Part shown: positions 45,666 to 57,269 of the stretch, one piece after another
Position numbering within the stretch: the first letter of the stretch is position 1
How the letters are laid out: every line of letters begins with the position of its first letter
NCBI GenBank assembly: GCA_020747065.1
Contig: JAGMVK010000008.1
Span: 1,426,001-1,490,000, forward strand
Length of the DNA stretch: 64,000 nt
Source: Cadophora sp. MPI-SDFR-AT-0126
Taxonomy: Eukaryota; Ascomycota; Leotiomycetes; Helotiales; Ploettnerulaceae
Reading direction: 5' to 3'
Translations under genes and position numbers: made by a program
Notes under the pieces: generated by a model
The model's input: only the letters and a program-made list of their open reading frames with translations
The model's database searches: none
What the model was told of the DNA's origin: nothing

Positions 45666-48600
45666 TTCTTTATGGCTAACATGTTGATTGCTAAAGCGCG
45701 AGTGCCTTGGAAAGTGAGATGACGGTCCAATGTGAAAGGTGTTGGTCGTCTGAAGGGCGCTGAGAGGTGATTTCTAAGCCAGCAGTTTTAGCTGGCGCTG
45801 TGCAATGCATGAAATGACGCCCCCCTTGCATATTTTGTCAGTGACACTCGGATTTAAGAATCATTTGGGGATTGTAACAGTTTTTGGGTTCGACTCGGAG
45901 GAAGTCCTGGCCAATGGTAGATCTTTGATACCGAGGAAATGATGAAGCTGAAGTAGAGATGCACTCTTTCTGGTGGTTTGACGCGCTAGGCTTGGCAGCA
46001 CATATCAGGGCATCGTAACACAATTTGCTCCACGCCAGTTATAACCTCTAGAGAAGAAAGAAACGTTGAATAGTTATTAAGCAATTATGTGTGGTAAGCT
46101 AGCGGGAACACGTCTGAGTAATGCAGTACTCTCTGTAGATAAGAGACGAAAATGCTATCACGTCATGTGACCATGTCATATGACGATTTTCATCATTATC
46201 AGAAGCGGCAGTGCGAAGACAAAAGAGCTAGAGTACTGTGCCTGATGTCAAAAGCACTGTAAGCACTGGAGAAATGGCATCTCTGTTGCAACATTGTTGA
46301 AAGCCATGTCTGGCCTGACTTGTATCGCTCCAGAGACTATCATAGTCATCCAAGATGAAGCAGTACAATAGTTTTCCAGTCATAAGTTGGGAATATTGCA
46401 ATTTTGAGTATTGACTTGTCGAATGAGTAGAAACTTTGATCCATTTCGCTTGAAGGAACACTCTTGGCCGGACTTGAGCTAGGCAAGAATCCGTTGATGT
46501 TCAAGCGTTGTTGATCTCTGATAATGAAGCTGACTTCTTCATTTGTCGAAGTTGGAGCAAGGGGAGCGAGATGAGAGTAACATGATTTCATGATGCGATA
46601 CCATCAGACGTATAGCAGGAGAACTCCGCCTGCCTTCGGACCGAGACCAATCGCATTCTGCGTATCTGGATAGTAGACATCCCTGGAAACCCGTGTGTCG
46701 AATTCGACTTTCAAAAGAGACCTTTGAATTTGAAGCGTCAAGCCTGCCTGTGAGCGGCCGAGAGAAGTGAGACAATCTGGAATTAACATCAAGTAGTGAA
46801 CGTACCCCGCTCTGCAAATTATGGTGACACTTGCATCACATCACACAGCAAGAAACGGCTCCAAAAACAATGCCGAGAGAAAGAGAAAGAAGATCATGTA
46901 GGCATGGAAATAAAACACGCCACAATTCCGGAAATACACATTCCACATCCCACGTTCTGACTTGTCATTTTCATGGTAGATTATTCTCGCCCTGCGTCGA
47001 TGTAACTCGACTTGACAAGTACCGGTACCTATTAGCAAATATCCCACGTCTGACACACAGCACATCGGTAATACAACAGATGAGACGCTAGGGAGCAGAA
47101 TTTTCGTTTTCCCCATCTTTGCTTGAAATGCCTGCACAATTTGAAACATGGCGATCAGTCCATATTGGGAATGAGAATCCAAATTTGACTTTCTATACCA
47201 GTGTGTGTATGTACGCACCACAAGAGACCATCATTTGTAACGCTGGTTGCATCCGGCCCTAAACTCAATTCTGAAAATGAGATATGTGAGATAAAGATTC
47301 TGGAGGCTTGAAATCGAGACGTAATGAGAATTGGCGACCTGGAGAGATCGAGAGATTCGAGATCAGGGGTTTGGATGGTGTAGTCTAGATTGCTCGGCTC
47401 TATGGATGGATGTTGTTGTTGTTGAGAAACGGGTGGCGATATTTCTCGGTAACCCTTCTGGACTTCCTGAATTCTCCGATCGCACTCAACAAAGACTTGA
47501 ACCTTCGCAAGACAAATTAACGAGGTCGGCATACTTGATTACGGGCCGAGGTTTTGATACCACTGAAAAGGAGAAAATCTCGCAAATAAGAAGATGCAGA
47601 TGCGGTTGAGGAGCAATCGACCTCGCTTGATGGCCCAAATCCCAACAAGCACGTTGACATCCACATTGTCAGAATGACGTTGTGGACCACATTGTTGTTG
47701 TGCTAGGGATTTCGGAATATCGAGAGATATTTTTCCGTCTTGTAAGAAAGTTGTGGAGGCGAAGTCAGCTCGACGGGCTGTTTTAGGAATTCGATATCTT
47801 GGCTTCATACACGACTGGAATCTTTCCACACCACTATGTCCACCATCATTATGTTGCTCTTCCGCCAGCGAGGCAGCACAAGCCGCTTTCTCTCTGTAAG
47901 GAAATCGCACTTCCCGTCCGCTCGGCAGGAACGCGACCCGTAGGTGCTGGTGAAGCCGAAGCTGAATCAAGTCGCTCGTATCTCGATGTGTGATCCTAGG
48001 AAGGAAGAAATCGGCGACGGCCCGATACTAGATAGGTAGAAAAACTAACCCCCACGCATATCCACAGGAGAAGTTCGTAGCTCACACTTCCCCACAAATT
48101 CCAGAAGTGGCACTAGGTGCAGATGGCTTGACGATCTAGTCATGGGCTTCCTTCCGAGCATGCATGTCGTGCCAATATCGGATAAAGCAGTCCTATAGCA
48201 GGCCACTAATATGAGGTGCAGGAATGGGGGGACAGAAGAGGTTGCCTTACGCCACGGCCCAGACATCTGAAGCAGACGAGAAGGGGTGATAGGTTCCTGC
48301 AACGGGGAAAGAAAAAAGTGGATTGGTCAATTGCAACCAAAAGAGATTTCCCGAGTCATGCTCAAGTTGACACACCCTTCAAAGAACAAGTGCGGGGTAA
48401 AGAATAGTGGGTAAAACATTGGTTCATAGTCAAGCCAAGGGGGTTGAAAGATGAATATCTTGGAATTCTTCTTCTCCAATGTTCTAGACCTCGTTCAGCA
48501 GCAGATATGGAGAGAAACCACGGCAACAACAAATGCACAGAATTTCAAAAAGGAGGAAGTGTCAGAGTTGTCTTGCATATGGAGAGCTAATCTGAGATTG

Positions 48601-51600
48601 CTAGTATTGTTGATGTGTAGAAGGGAGAGGTGGAGGCGCCAGCCATGGCTTACAGCGGGGTAAAAGCCCCTCATGCGGGTCTTTGTATGACAGGACCCGT
48701 GGAAAGACATATGATTGACTGAAGCGGATTCGACCCGGCTTGGAGATAGCTCCACCGTCATATTGGCACAAGCACATGCCAAAGAAATGATTTCAAGAGG
48801 CTTATGACAAGTACGATCCCAAGAGCCCTGGATAAGCGTTAGCTTTGTTTCGCGCAGAGGAACGTACTTTCCAAGCACTTTCGATAGCCTTGCGGGCTGT
48901 TGATTAAGTATCTTCAATTGCCGTGGTGAGATCTCAGTGATAATCTGTGACGTTGGGATGAGTGCTGCGTCAATTGGCAATCCAAGCCTATTTTGATTTC
49001 CCACAACTGGATATTGCTCGTGCTAAAGGCAGGCTGTGACGATCACGTCCGAATGTGTCAATGTAGTGGATTTTAAAGAGCAAATATTCAAGGTATCAAC
49101 TGATCTTCTTGGTTCCTCGGAATTCGGGCATTTCGAGGTCCAGAAGAATCGGCAAGTTCGACGGAACGACGAATGCTGGCAACAAACGTGGGATGGATCG
49201 TGGCGTGGGGGTACAGCACAGGGGACTTTCAGGAACAATGGATCTTGCATCCTCTGGTAACAAGATTCTCTGGAGCGAGAAACGCCATCCGCCGATCTGG
49301 GAGAGTGCTTGTGCCGCTTGTTAAGCTTTGCAACTCAAGTTCGAAGGCCCAGAACATGAGAAGGAAGATACGACTCTCGTGCGGGACGCTCTGGGAAAAG
49401 TGGTTGACCGCTTGACACCCCCACGTCCATCGGCGTTTGATGCTTTTGATAATCACGCTGCTGTTCCATATGCTCGCTCCTCATGCTAAAGAATCCGAAA
49501 GAGAGCAACATTTCCGGGGCTGTCCTCATCACACCAAACAAAACTTGACGGGCTGAATGACCTCGACGCCAGCATTCCGCAGGCTCGTTTCCAATATTGA
49601 CAGATCTGGACTTCATTATTGGGTACTACGACATTTGACATGGAGATGAGCGGCGCACGACAGCCTGGGGAACTGTCATCGTGGTCTGACACCAGGTTTG
49701 GAAAGTCATGGGAGGGCAGGGTTTGTGCATGTCCTGGGCGTTAGGATTGGCTTCGGAGCATACCAATTTCATCTCAAGAGGGGAGGATTGGACGCAGAGC
49801 GGCATGGAGAAGTCATCAGGCTGGCTGGCTGCATCTCCAGATGCAGATTGGCCCGGTAGGGGAAACTGCTCTGGGCCTGGTCGGCGGGTCCTTTTCAAAG
49901 AGTGGTACTCTGGTGATGATGCAGAGCCATGTATCATCCTGTATGTACTGTCCTGTACTGGGCCAATTCTGGTCAATGACGAGAAGGGAGGGGTATCACG
50001 GCTACAAAGGCTCTACATAGAGGAGAGTGTACTTTGCAGCTGCAGCAAGTAGTAGAAGTAAGTGCAGGTTAGTTATGTAAAAGTCGTCCTGTGTGGTCGC
50101 TCTCCCCGCACTGCTGTGATGTAATGCTGCCCATCGTCGCACGCTTGGTCCCCGTGACAGAGGAACCGTTTGATTTCATGGATCCTCTTTGGCCTTCATT
50201 GTCTGCTCTCCTCGTTCTTTTGCTTGCTCAGCCTTCCCCGCCTGCCTGATGTGTGTTCCTTGCCCCATCCTAGCGAAAATATACTTCGCGAGCCTGCTGC
50301 CACCTGGGAGTCGGTCCAAGTCGGTTATTGGTTCCACCCCCACGCACATTTTGACGCTCTCTCTGGAGTACCACGGCCCTTACGAGATATCCCTGGAGAA
50401 GTTCAGCTTATCTAAGCCAATTCGAGCATGATCAGCAGGCTTCAAGGCTCAGTCAGGCCCTAACAAGGGAAGGTTGATAGCCCTCGCTTACTGAGGCTGG
50501 GTTGTTGTGGCATTTACCACTCCGTAAGGGAGATCTAAGAGGCGAGGGAGGGGTTGTAAGGCAAGACCGGGCAGGGAGGTTGGAAAGTTGTCCTGAAGTC
50601 AAGGTTCGTCGAGGCGTTGTGACTTGGGAATGGGGATGCCGGGGCAAGATTCGGCAGGGGCAAGCCATCCCTGGCTGGCGTGCGTGGATACACAACCCCG
50701 CGAATTGATTTGGTCATCCAGAAGTCAGACGACACCATCCATAGCAAAGCACTCCACACCACACCACACACACCTCTAACCGAAGACTCACTCTCCTACT
50801 GTACTTACCTCTTACCTTTTTGAACAATAACCTGCGCCCAAAGCTCGAACTATGACCGACTCTGCAATTACACTGCACTGCACTGCACTGCACTGCGCTG
50901 CATTCTCTCCTAATGTCTCTCTTCTCTCAGAAGCTGCTCCACTCCATTTGCTCCATCCAATCCACTCGAATACAACCTATAATTCCTCTCCACACTTCGC
51001 TGAACACGAGAAATGACCGCTCTCTCTGCCGCGCTACGATTCGCTGTGCAGCTATACTCGGCCAAGTACGGACACAGCTGCAGCGGGCGGTCATGTCAGC
51101 TGGTGGTGAGGGACAATGTGGTGCTGCGGTGAGATGAGATGAGTTGATATGCCCCTTGAGCCTCTTTTTTTTTGCTTTTGCGGCCACCAACAGACGCCAT
51201 GGACCCCTCAATGCATACGCTGCCTCGCGTCCAGAGGCCTGGGAAAAAGCAAAGAGACAGGTCACAGCCCCAGCGCCCGATGTACCCGGGAAGAATAGGG
51301 GCAATTTGGTATTATTGTGCCATTGTACTATTGTGCCCGCGCCTTGGTCGAGGTGCAATGAGAAAAGGGGTGAGGTCATCAACTGGCAACTTCTGTCAAG
51401 CCTTGACCTGATGATCGCCTCATTACTTGGTCGTAAAGTATCCATCAAGCTTCTTCCTTTGGACCACTCACTCTGTTACTCCTCAATTGCAACGTTGCCG
51501 ATGATCAGCTGCTGATTTTTGCTCTCTGCCAGCGAATCTGGCGATACTTGTTACTCACCAATCTAGTATCAAACTCCACTCACTGCACCAGCTTCGCCCA

Positions 51601-52229
51601 GCTCCCAGCACTAGCAATTGACGGAGCTTGGCTGCATTGCAAAAGCACCAGAAAAGTGAGTTGGCCGCCCGGCCGTTGAAATCCTGGCTGATCCGGCTGG
51701 AGCTGGAGTTTATGATTGCCACGAGGCCTGAAGGTCATCATCCATGACCACCCGAGCAGGGAGGCAGCTCCACCCCCACACTAACAGAAATACCATGTTC
51801 TAAAACAGCTCCAGTGCTCTGGTACCCATACCTCTCCATACCCGGCTTCACCACATCGGCAATCCGTTGACCTGATTCTCTACGCCACCCCAGGAACAAC
51901 AAAATAGTACTTAATCCCGGGGATGGACATCTGTCGTCGACCCAGAAAAAGGCAGTTCAGTCTCATTTCACTCTAAGACATTTGCCCCAAGTCTACTCAT
52001 CTCTCATCCCTCATCACCCCCGACCGTCAGCACTCCTCTTCTTTCTATACTACTACTTGGATCTTCATAGTTCTCCTCCAAAACCCGATCCTTCAACAGC
52101 TAGCTCAAGCCTCCTCATCCAACTCGGACCGGTTGACACTATCTTCCTAGTTCGCCCACTCTTCCTTAGCAAGACACCAACACCAGTTCACTACTTTATA
52201 CCCCGTTTCTCCCACCATATTTAGACATC
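45666..52229. other. 6.6-kb gene-poor region
   Basis: I find no gene that can be supported by motif, signal peptide or splice continuity. The longest frames (48495-49004 minus, 169 codons; 50927-51448 minus, 173 codons; 47539-47970 minus, 143 codons) have amino-acid compositions like random DNA. A (CACTG)5 tract lies at 50871-50895. The last 300 bases before 52230 are strongly C/T-rich and are probably the leader of the DapA-family gene. Confidence 0.4.
50871..50895. repeat. (CACTG)5 tandem repeat
   Basis: Five perfect CACTG units are followed by a diverged CGCTG unit, about 1.3 kb upstream of the DapA-family gene. Confidence 0.88.
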
Positions 52230-53381
52230 ATGTCTCCTCACAGCGACGCACCTTCACCAGCAGGAAGTTTCACTCAAGCATTCAACATGTCTTTCCGTCC
52301 TGTTGCTGGCTCAGGTCTCAGAAACTCAAGTAGTAATACCAATAGTGTTTACTCCGAGTCACCATTAAACGACTCCCAGTACAGCTCGTCGTACAGCAGT
52401 ACTTCTCTCGACACCGATGATCATATGTCCCGTCCATTGGTACCCGGAGTCTATGTCCCGACAGTCTGCTTCTTCGATCCCGTCACCGAAGACCTCGATA
52501 CAGCAACCATTGGCACGCATGCGGTGCGTCTTGCCAAAGCGGGTGTGACCGGCCTCACAACACAGGGCTCCAATGGCGAGGCTGTCCACCTCACCCATTC
52601 TGAACGCCGGACCGTGACACAAACCACACGTTCTGCCCTGAATGCAGCCGGGTACTCCCATCTTCCTGTCATTGTAGGATGTGGTGCCCAGTCGGTGCGC
52701 GAAACGATCCAATACTGTCGTGAAGCATACGCCGCTGGCGGCGACTATGCACTCATCCTGCCCCCGTCGTACTACGCACCCCTCTTTTCCCCCACATCGG
52801 CCAGCGTCATCGAATTCTTCAATGCCGTTGCAGACCAGTCGCCTATCCCGCTACTCATTTACAACTATCCTGGCGCAGTGTCCGGAATGGATCTCTCATC
52901 CGACGTCATTATCCAGCTTTCGGCCCATCCGAACATTGTCGGTGTCAAGCTGACGTGCGGCAATACCGGCAAATTAAACAGAATTGTGGCGGCAACCAAA
53001 GGGGCCAAGCCACACTCGCTCAGTTCGTCGCCTCCCTTCCTGGTTCTGGGAGGAAGTGCAGATTTCGCGCTGCAGAGCTTGATTGGCGGTGGTCACGGCA
53101 TCTTGGCCGGGCTGGCGAACATCGCGCCCAAAGCCTGCATTGAGATCGTACGTCTGTACCGAGAAGGCAAGCTAGCCGAAGCCCAGAAGATGCAGGAAGT
53201 CGTTGCTCGCGGCGATTGGACCGCCATCCAGGGTGGTATTGTGAGCACGAAAGCTGGCATGGAGTCCTGGCTGGGCTACGGCGGATATGCACGAAGCCCA
53301 TTACCGCATCCCACCAGCAATGAGAGCACAAAGTGGAAGGAAGGCTTCAGGGAGCTGGTTGCACTGGAGAAGAGCTTGTAA
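52230..53381 (+). CDS. DapA/dihydrodipicolinate synthase family aldolase or lyase with Ser-rich N-terminal extension
   Basis: This is a single exon of 383 aa. The family uses a Schiff-base Lys in a TIM barrel. Here Lys240 lies in GVKLTCGN and the catalytic Tyr213 in LIYNYPG. The substrate loop reads TTQGSNGEAVHL (residues about 110-121), where bacterial DapA has GTTGE. Fungi make lysine by the aminoadipate route, so this is unlikely to be a true DapA. 4-hydroxy-2-oxoglutarate aldolase or a 2-keto-3-deoxy-sugar acid aldolase fits better, as annotated for many fungal paralogues. The first 68 residues are a Ser/Asn/Tyr-rich extension absent from the catalytic fold; they are not a classical presequence. 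The ATG at 52246 or later ones could be used instead only if this extension is not translated; METs at residues 20 and 66 are in frame. Confidence 0.88.
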   Translation: MSPHSDAPSPAGSFTQAFNMSFRPVAGSGLRNSSSNTNSVYSESPLNDSQYSSSYSSTSLDTDDHMSRPLVPGVYVPTVCFFDPVTEDLDTATIGTHAVRLAKAGVTGLTTQGSNGEAVHLTHSERRTVTQTTRSALNAAGYSHLPVIVGCGAQSVRETIQYCREAYAAGGDYALILPPSYYAPLFSPTSASVIEFFNAVADQSPIPLLIYNYPGAVSGMDLSSDVIIQLSAHPNIVGVKLTCGNTGKLNRIVAATKGAKPHSLSSSPPFLVLGGSADFALQSLIGGGHGILAGLANIAPKACIEIVRLYREGKLAEAQKMQEVVARGDWTAIQGGIVSTKAGMESWLGYGGYARSPLPHPTSNESTKWKEGFRELVALEKSL

Positions 53382-56300
53382 TTATGCAGTGGCTTCCTGA
53401 ACTGTGCCTGAGCGAATTGAGAGACCCCCGCGTTGGATGGAATTAATTGGATTCGCAAACGTTAATGGTTGGAGTGGAGAAGATGGCGGATTTCTAATGT
53501 CCATCAAAAGTCTTCCTGGGCGGGCTTTTGCTTCCATTGTTTCCTGTGCTGGCGTCTGGGGAGGTATCCGATAGGATCGCCTTGGCTTTTGTTTCGTTTT
53601 ATTCCTGGCAAATTTCTGGAGAAAACCGAATGATGGGGATAACGGGGACAGCCCAGCTCTCCCCTGCCCTCGGAGATGCAAGACTCTCATTTTGGATTGG
53701 ATATTTTCCGCGTTATCGGGGCGGTGGCATGTCTGAGCTATTTTCTTGTTTTTGTTGCTTTTTCCTTCCTTCGCTTGCTTCCTTATCAAAAGTATCGAGA
53801 TTGCGATTGCTTTGCCCGATCGACCGATCGACCGACCGTGCCTACCTGCCTGCCTATCTGCTGCACAAAAGCAAACATCGGAAAATTATCAGCCTTCTTG
53901 GAAAATATCTTGGGAATCAAGAAAAATTTAGATACCTACTTCTCAACTACCTTGCCTAGATAGAGAATGAAAGCTTCACAGCGCACATCGTATGATGTCA
54001 TTTCAATCCCTTATCCGCTTTCATTCTTCGTTCTGTTCCATGTCTATGGCTCCTGGCTTGCAGCCCGTTTGATCTTCCAACATTCCAACGTTGAAGATAG
54101 AAAAAGCAAATATTGTTTGGCTGAGATGGAGATGGTGAGACTTCACCGCTTTGACTACAACTCACTACCCTTTTCCCGACGGCCAGTGCTACGCTGCCTT
54201 CACTTTAGCTCATAAGCCTTCCTTCCTACCAACCTCGTCTATCCTTCCCCAGCTTAAGCAGCCCTTTATATGCTGCGCACATATCACACTTCCCCACATG
54301 CGTGCCTGTGCAGTCGGGAATGGCATGATATCGAGTCCAAATGTACCGGATACCCACGATGAGTTGTTGTGTATCAGATCACCAGTGACCTACTTGTGAA
54401 TCCCGATTGAACCGAGTCAGTCCTACACTCTTGAGAAAAATGAGAATAGTGAGAGATTATATCAGAAAGTGCAACATTCTCGAGCCAGTAGTCGACAACC
54501 GCATTAGTCCTTGATCCTTCAGCCCTGCCGCCCTGCATATCGATGTATCTGGGTTGAGCTGCAGTACGATAGGATAGCTCCAAACTCAAAATCACCACCG
54601 ATTCACAAAGCCAATCTCAAAACTCAAAAACTCAAAACAGAAACTAAAATAACCGAGATCCTCTATTCAAACTTTAAATCTTCACTGAAGCAGGAAAAGA
54701 AAAGCAAAACAAGCAAAACAAAAAAGCAAAGGAGAAACGACCCTAAATGTCACTACTACATTCATGCAGAGCTATAAAACTCTAAATTTTGTTTTTGATG
54801 TGGGGAAAGCCACTGAAGAAAATAGATAGGTGACCGCGAGAAATCATCCCCTGCAGAATTGCAGTGGCGCTAATTCTTACTCGATTCTGGGAATGAGGTG
54901 AAGGCTAGCTGTGCCAGCTATGCGATGCTATGCATAGGCATCATGCATGTCTGAAGTCTCCCTGTATGTCACGCTGTCTTGGATACAAGTATCTTCGGGA
55001 CGTCGCAGCGGAGATGTCTCCGCTGGGGATAGACAGACGTATGTGTGGGGGATTGTAAGATGTGATATGTGATGTGTGATAGTGCGCATATGGCATGTAG
55101 ATCTTCAGGGGAGAGAGGGAAGCTGAGCTATGCTAGGCTGTGTATGCAGACTATTGTAAGCTGTAGACCCGACAACGTTGCTTGAAAACAGGTTTCATAC
55201 AGTACAGTATCTGGATCCTCCAACCTAGGATGCCGTGATGTCGATCTTCACCCTCGATACTTGTAAGGCTATAGACTCGATTTCAGTAGAAGAGTAGCGC
55301 ACAAGAGCATACTAGACCTCCCTAAGCGACTGACTAGTGAAGCAACCAGTCAGCTGGGTAAGCTAAATATCGTAAAGAAGGACAAGAAGGATGATGCGGA
55401 CGAGTAATATGCAGTGCGCAAGGAGAAGCAACTAGTGAGGAATGAGAAGAGTGATCGCTGTGACGGGTGAAAAGAAGCACTTTGAGATGACACTATAGAA
55501 AGTGGAAGAAGACTGTAGCTGTGTTAAATGGAACGGGAGCGTAATCAATGGTGAGAAGATGGGTACGAGAGGTGTGAGGATGTGGATGGATAGATGACTG
55601 ATCGAGAATGAGACTATGAGCCTTTGGCCGGAGGATCTTGGCGATGTTGTAGGAAAGGGTCTGGAGAAACAGCATAGCACTTGCTAAGCAACCACCAGAA
55701 AGTATTTTCCAGCCTGGCCCCTCAAAAGCCAGGTAAGAACTTGCTTTTGAAGAACCATTGTGTGGAAATGAAAATATGTGCTGTCGAGAAAGAAACATAG
55801 GGGGAATCGGTTGCTCAAACCTTCAAGGAATGTGTGACGCCGCCAAATATCAAAACCCATATGAACGGCCGCAATACACAAGACATGCTTCCAAAAAGGT
55901 AATTAATTACAAACTAAATAGCTATATACTACTATATCACTCAACCAATAATTCATCGTCATCTCATCTCGTCAAATCGGGGTATCAAAAGTAACAACCC
56001 CGCCGGCCTTCAAACCTCCGTATATGCATAAATCCAAGCACCCATCAACCACTCGCTAACAAAACACTCCGGAAACACCTGCTGCTTGAACGTCGACAAC
56101 GGTGATAAGACAATAGAGCTAACGCTTTTTCGCTAAGATCGGGTGGGTAGGCCGAGTAGGTTGGTTGTAGACGAGCAAACAAGCGAGCAAACAAGCAGAA
56201 GATCCACGCGCAGAATGCAAGACATCTCTCGTAAGGCGTAACGTGGATAGACGTGTTGCGAACAACTCAACTCCCGGGACATGTGTCCCTCTCCTTCCAC

Positions 56301-56416
56301 CAGCCTCCAATCTCGAATCAACAGACGACAAATGACAGGTTGACGCCCCGTCTCCCCCCTCACTTTTTTCTCTTTGATCCAACAGCATCCATTACACACC
56401 ACACCCCCCAAACAAT
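53382..56416. other. 3-kb convergent intergenic region
   Basis: This lies between the stops of the DapA-family gene (+) and the GPI-type protein gene (-). I see no supported gene. It contains the CGAC/CGAT repeat at 53816-53838, a notably A-rich stretch at about 54590-54780, and a coding-like scrap at about 55264-55405 without a start codon. Confidence 0.4.
53816..53838. repeat. CGAT/CGAC tetranucleotide tract
   Basis: Alternating CGAT and CGAC units run for about 23 bases, followed by CCTGCCTGCC-type repeats. Confidence 0.75.
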
Positions 56417-57269
56417 CTACAAGAAGACACCAAACACACCAGCAACAATCACCAGACTCAATCCACTGACCCTCATGACATTCGCTCCACTCGTCCCCAA
56501 TGTTGCAGTACCAACTTCAGGCTTAGTAGCCGTCGTACTAGCAGCGACCAAATTCGAGCTCGATGCCGCTGTCAACGTAGCGCTCGAATACCCGGTGCTC
56601 GAATTACTCGCAATATCGGAATTAGTCGTAGCATTCAGGTACACATGTGTAGATGGCGCATAAGTAGATTCGAGCTGTGCCTCGCTAGTGGTAGACGCCT
56701 GGTAGGAAGTCGGTGACGGGGAGGTCGAGGATGAGCTGCTGGATGAGGAGGTCAAGGTCGCGACGTCATAAGTCTTCATTGTGGCTGCGGTGATGGTTGC
56801 GTCTGGTGCGCCAAGGCTGGTCGTTACGGAGGTGTCTTGGACTTCGAAGCTGTAGGTTCCGCAGCTGGTTGCGAGGTTGCCAGTTCCAAAGATGGATTTG
56901 TCGTCTTTCTCGCCTGAGTGGTGTTAGTTTCTGTTGTCATCTCCTCTCCGTTTTCGCGAGGGGACATTGACCGTCATGATGGGCAGAAGACAACTTACAA
57001 GTGTCAACCAACGATCCAAAACTCGTCAAGCACTCCTTCAACGAGCAATCCCCCACCGCTCCAGCAGTAAATCCCAATGCAACAACGGGCATATCATAGT
57101 ACTTCTGCTTTGTCCCAAAGTTGCTCTCGGTGAGCTTCTCGCAGAAATCATTGAAGAGGTACACCATCTTCTGGGCTGCGTACCCGTTCGAGGTAGAGGT
57201 GCATGATGGCGCAGCGAGGATGGGCGCGATGAAGCTCGCTGTCAGAGCTAGTAGTGAGGTTGGAAGCAT
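56417..57269 (-). CDS. secreted Ser/Thr-rich, probably GPI-anchored protein
   Basis: The minus-strand exons are 57269-56999 and 56913-56417, giving 255 aa. MLPTSLLALTASFIAPILAA is a signal peptide. The N-terminal domain has an even spread of Cys residues (APSCTST, NDFCEKL, GDCSLKECLTSF, VDTCEKDD, LATSCGTYSF) and is probably a disulfide-bonded fold; the VDTC Cys is split by the intron. A long Ser/Thr/Ala-rich stalk with NATT and NSST glycosylation sites follows. The end GANVMRVSGLSLVIVAGVFGVFL has the small-residue and hydrophobic pattern of a GPI-attachment signal. The protein is therefore likely on the plasma membrane or in the cell wall. I do not recognise the Cys domain as CFEM or another named fold. 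Confidence 0.8.

Noticed and set aside
48495..49004. 169-codon minus-strand frame
   Set aside because: Random-like composition, no motif, no supporting splice structure.
50927..51448. 173-codon minus-strand frame
   Set aside because: No motif, and it overlaps plus-strand frames of similar quality, as expected for non-coding DNA.
51982..52224. 80-codon frame ending just before the DapA-family start, as a uORF
   Set aside because: Its first codon is TTG, not ATG, and it only reflects the C/T-rich leader.
52230..53381. True dihydrodipicolinate synthase for lysine synthesis
   Set aside because: Fungi use the aminoadipate route, and the substrate loop differs from that of DapA.
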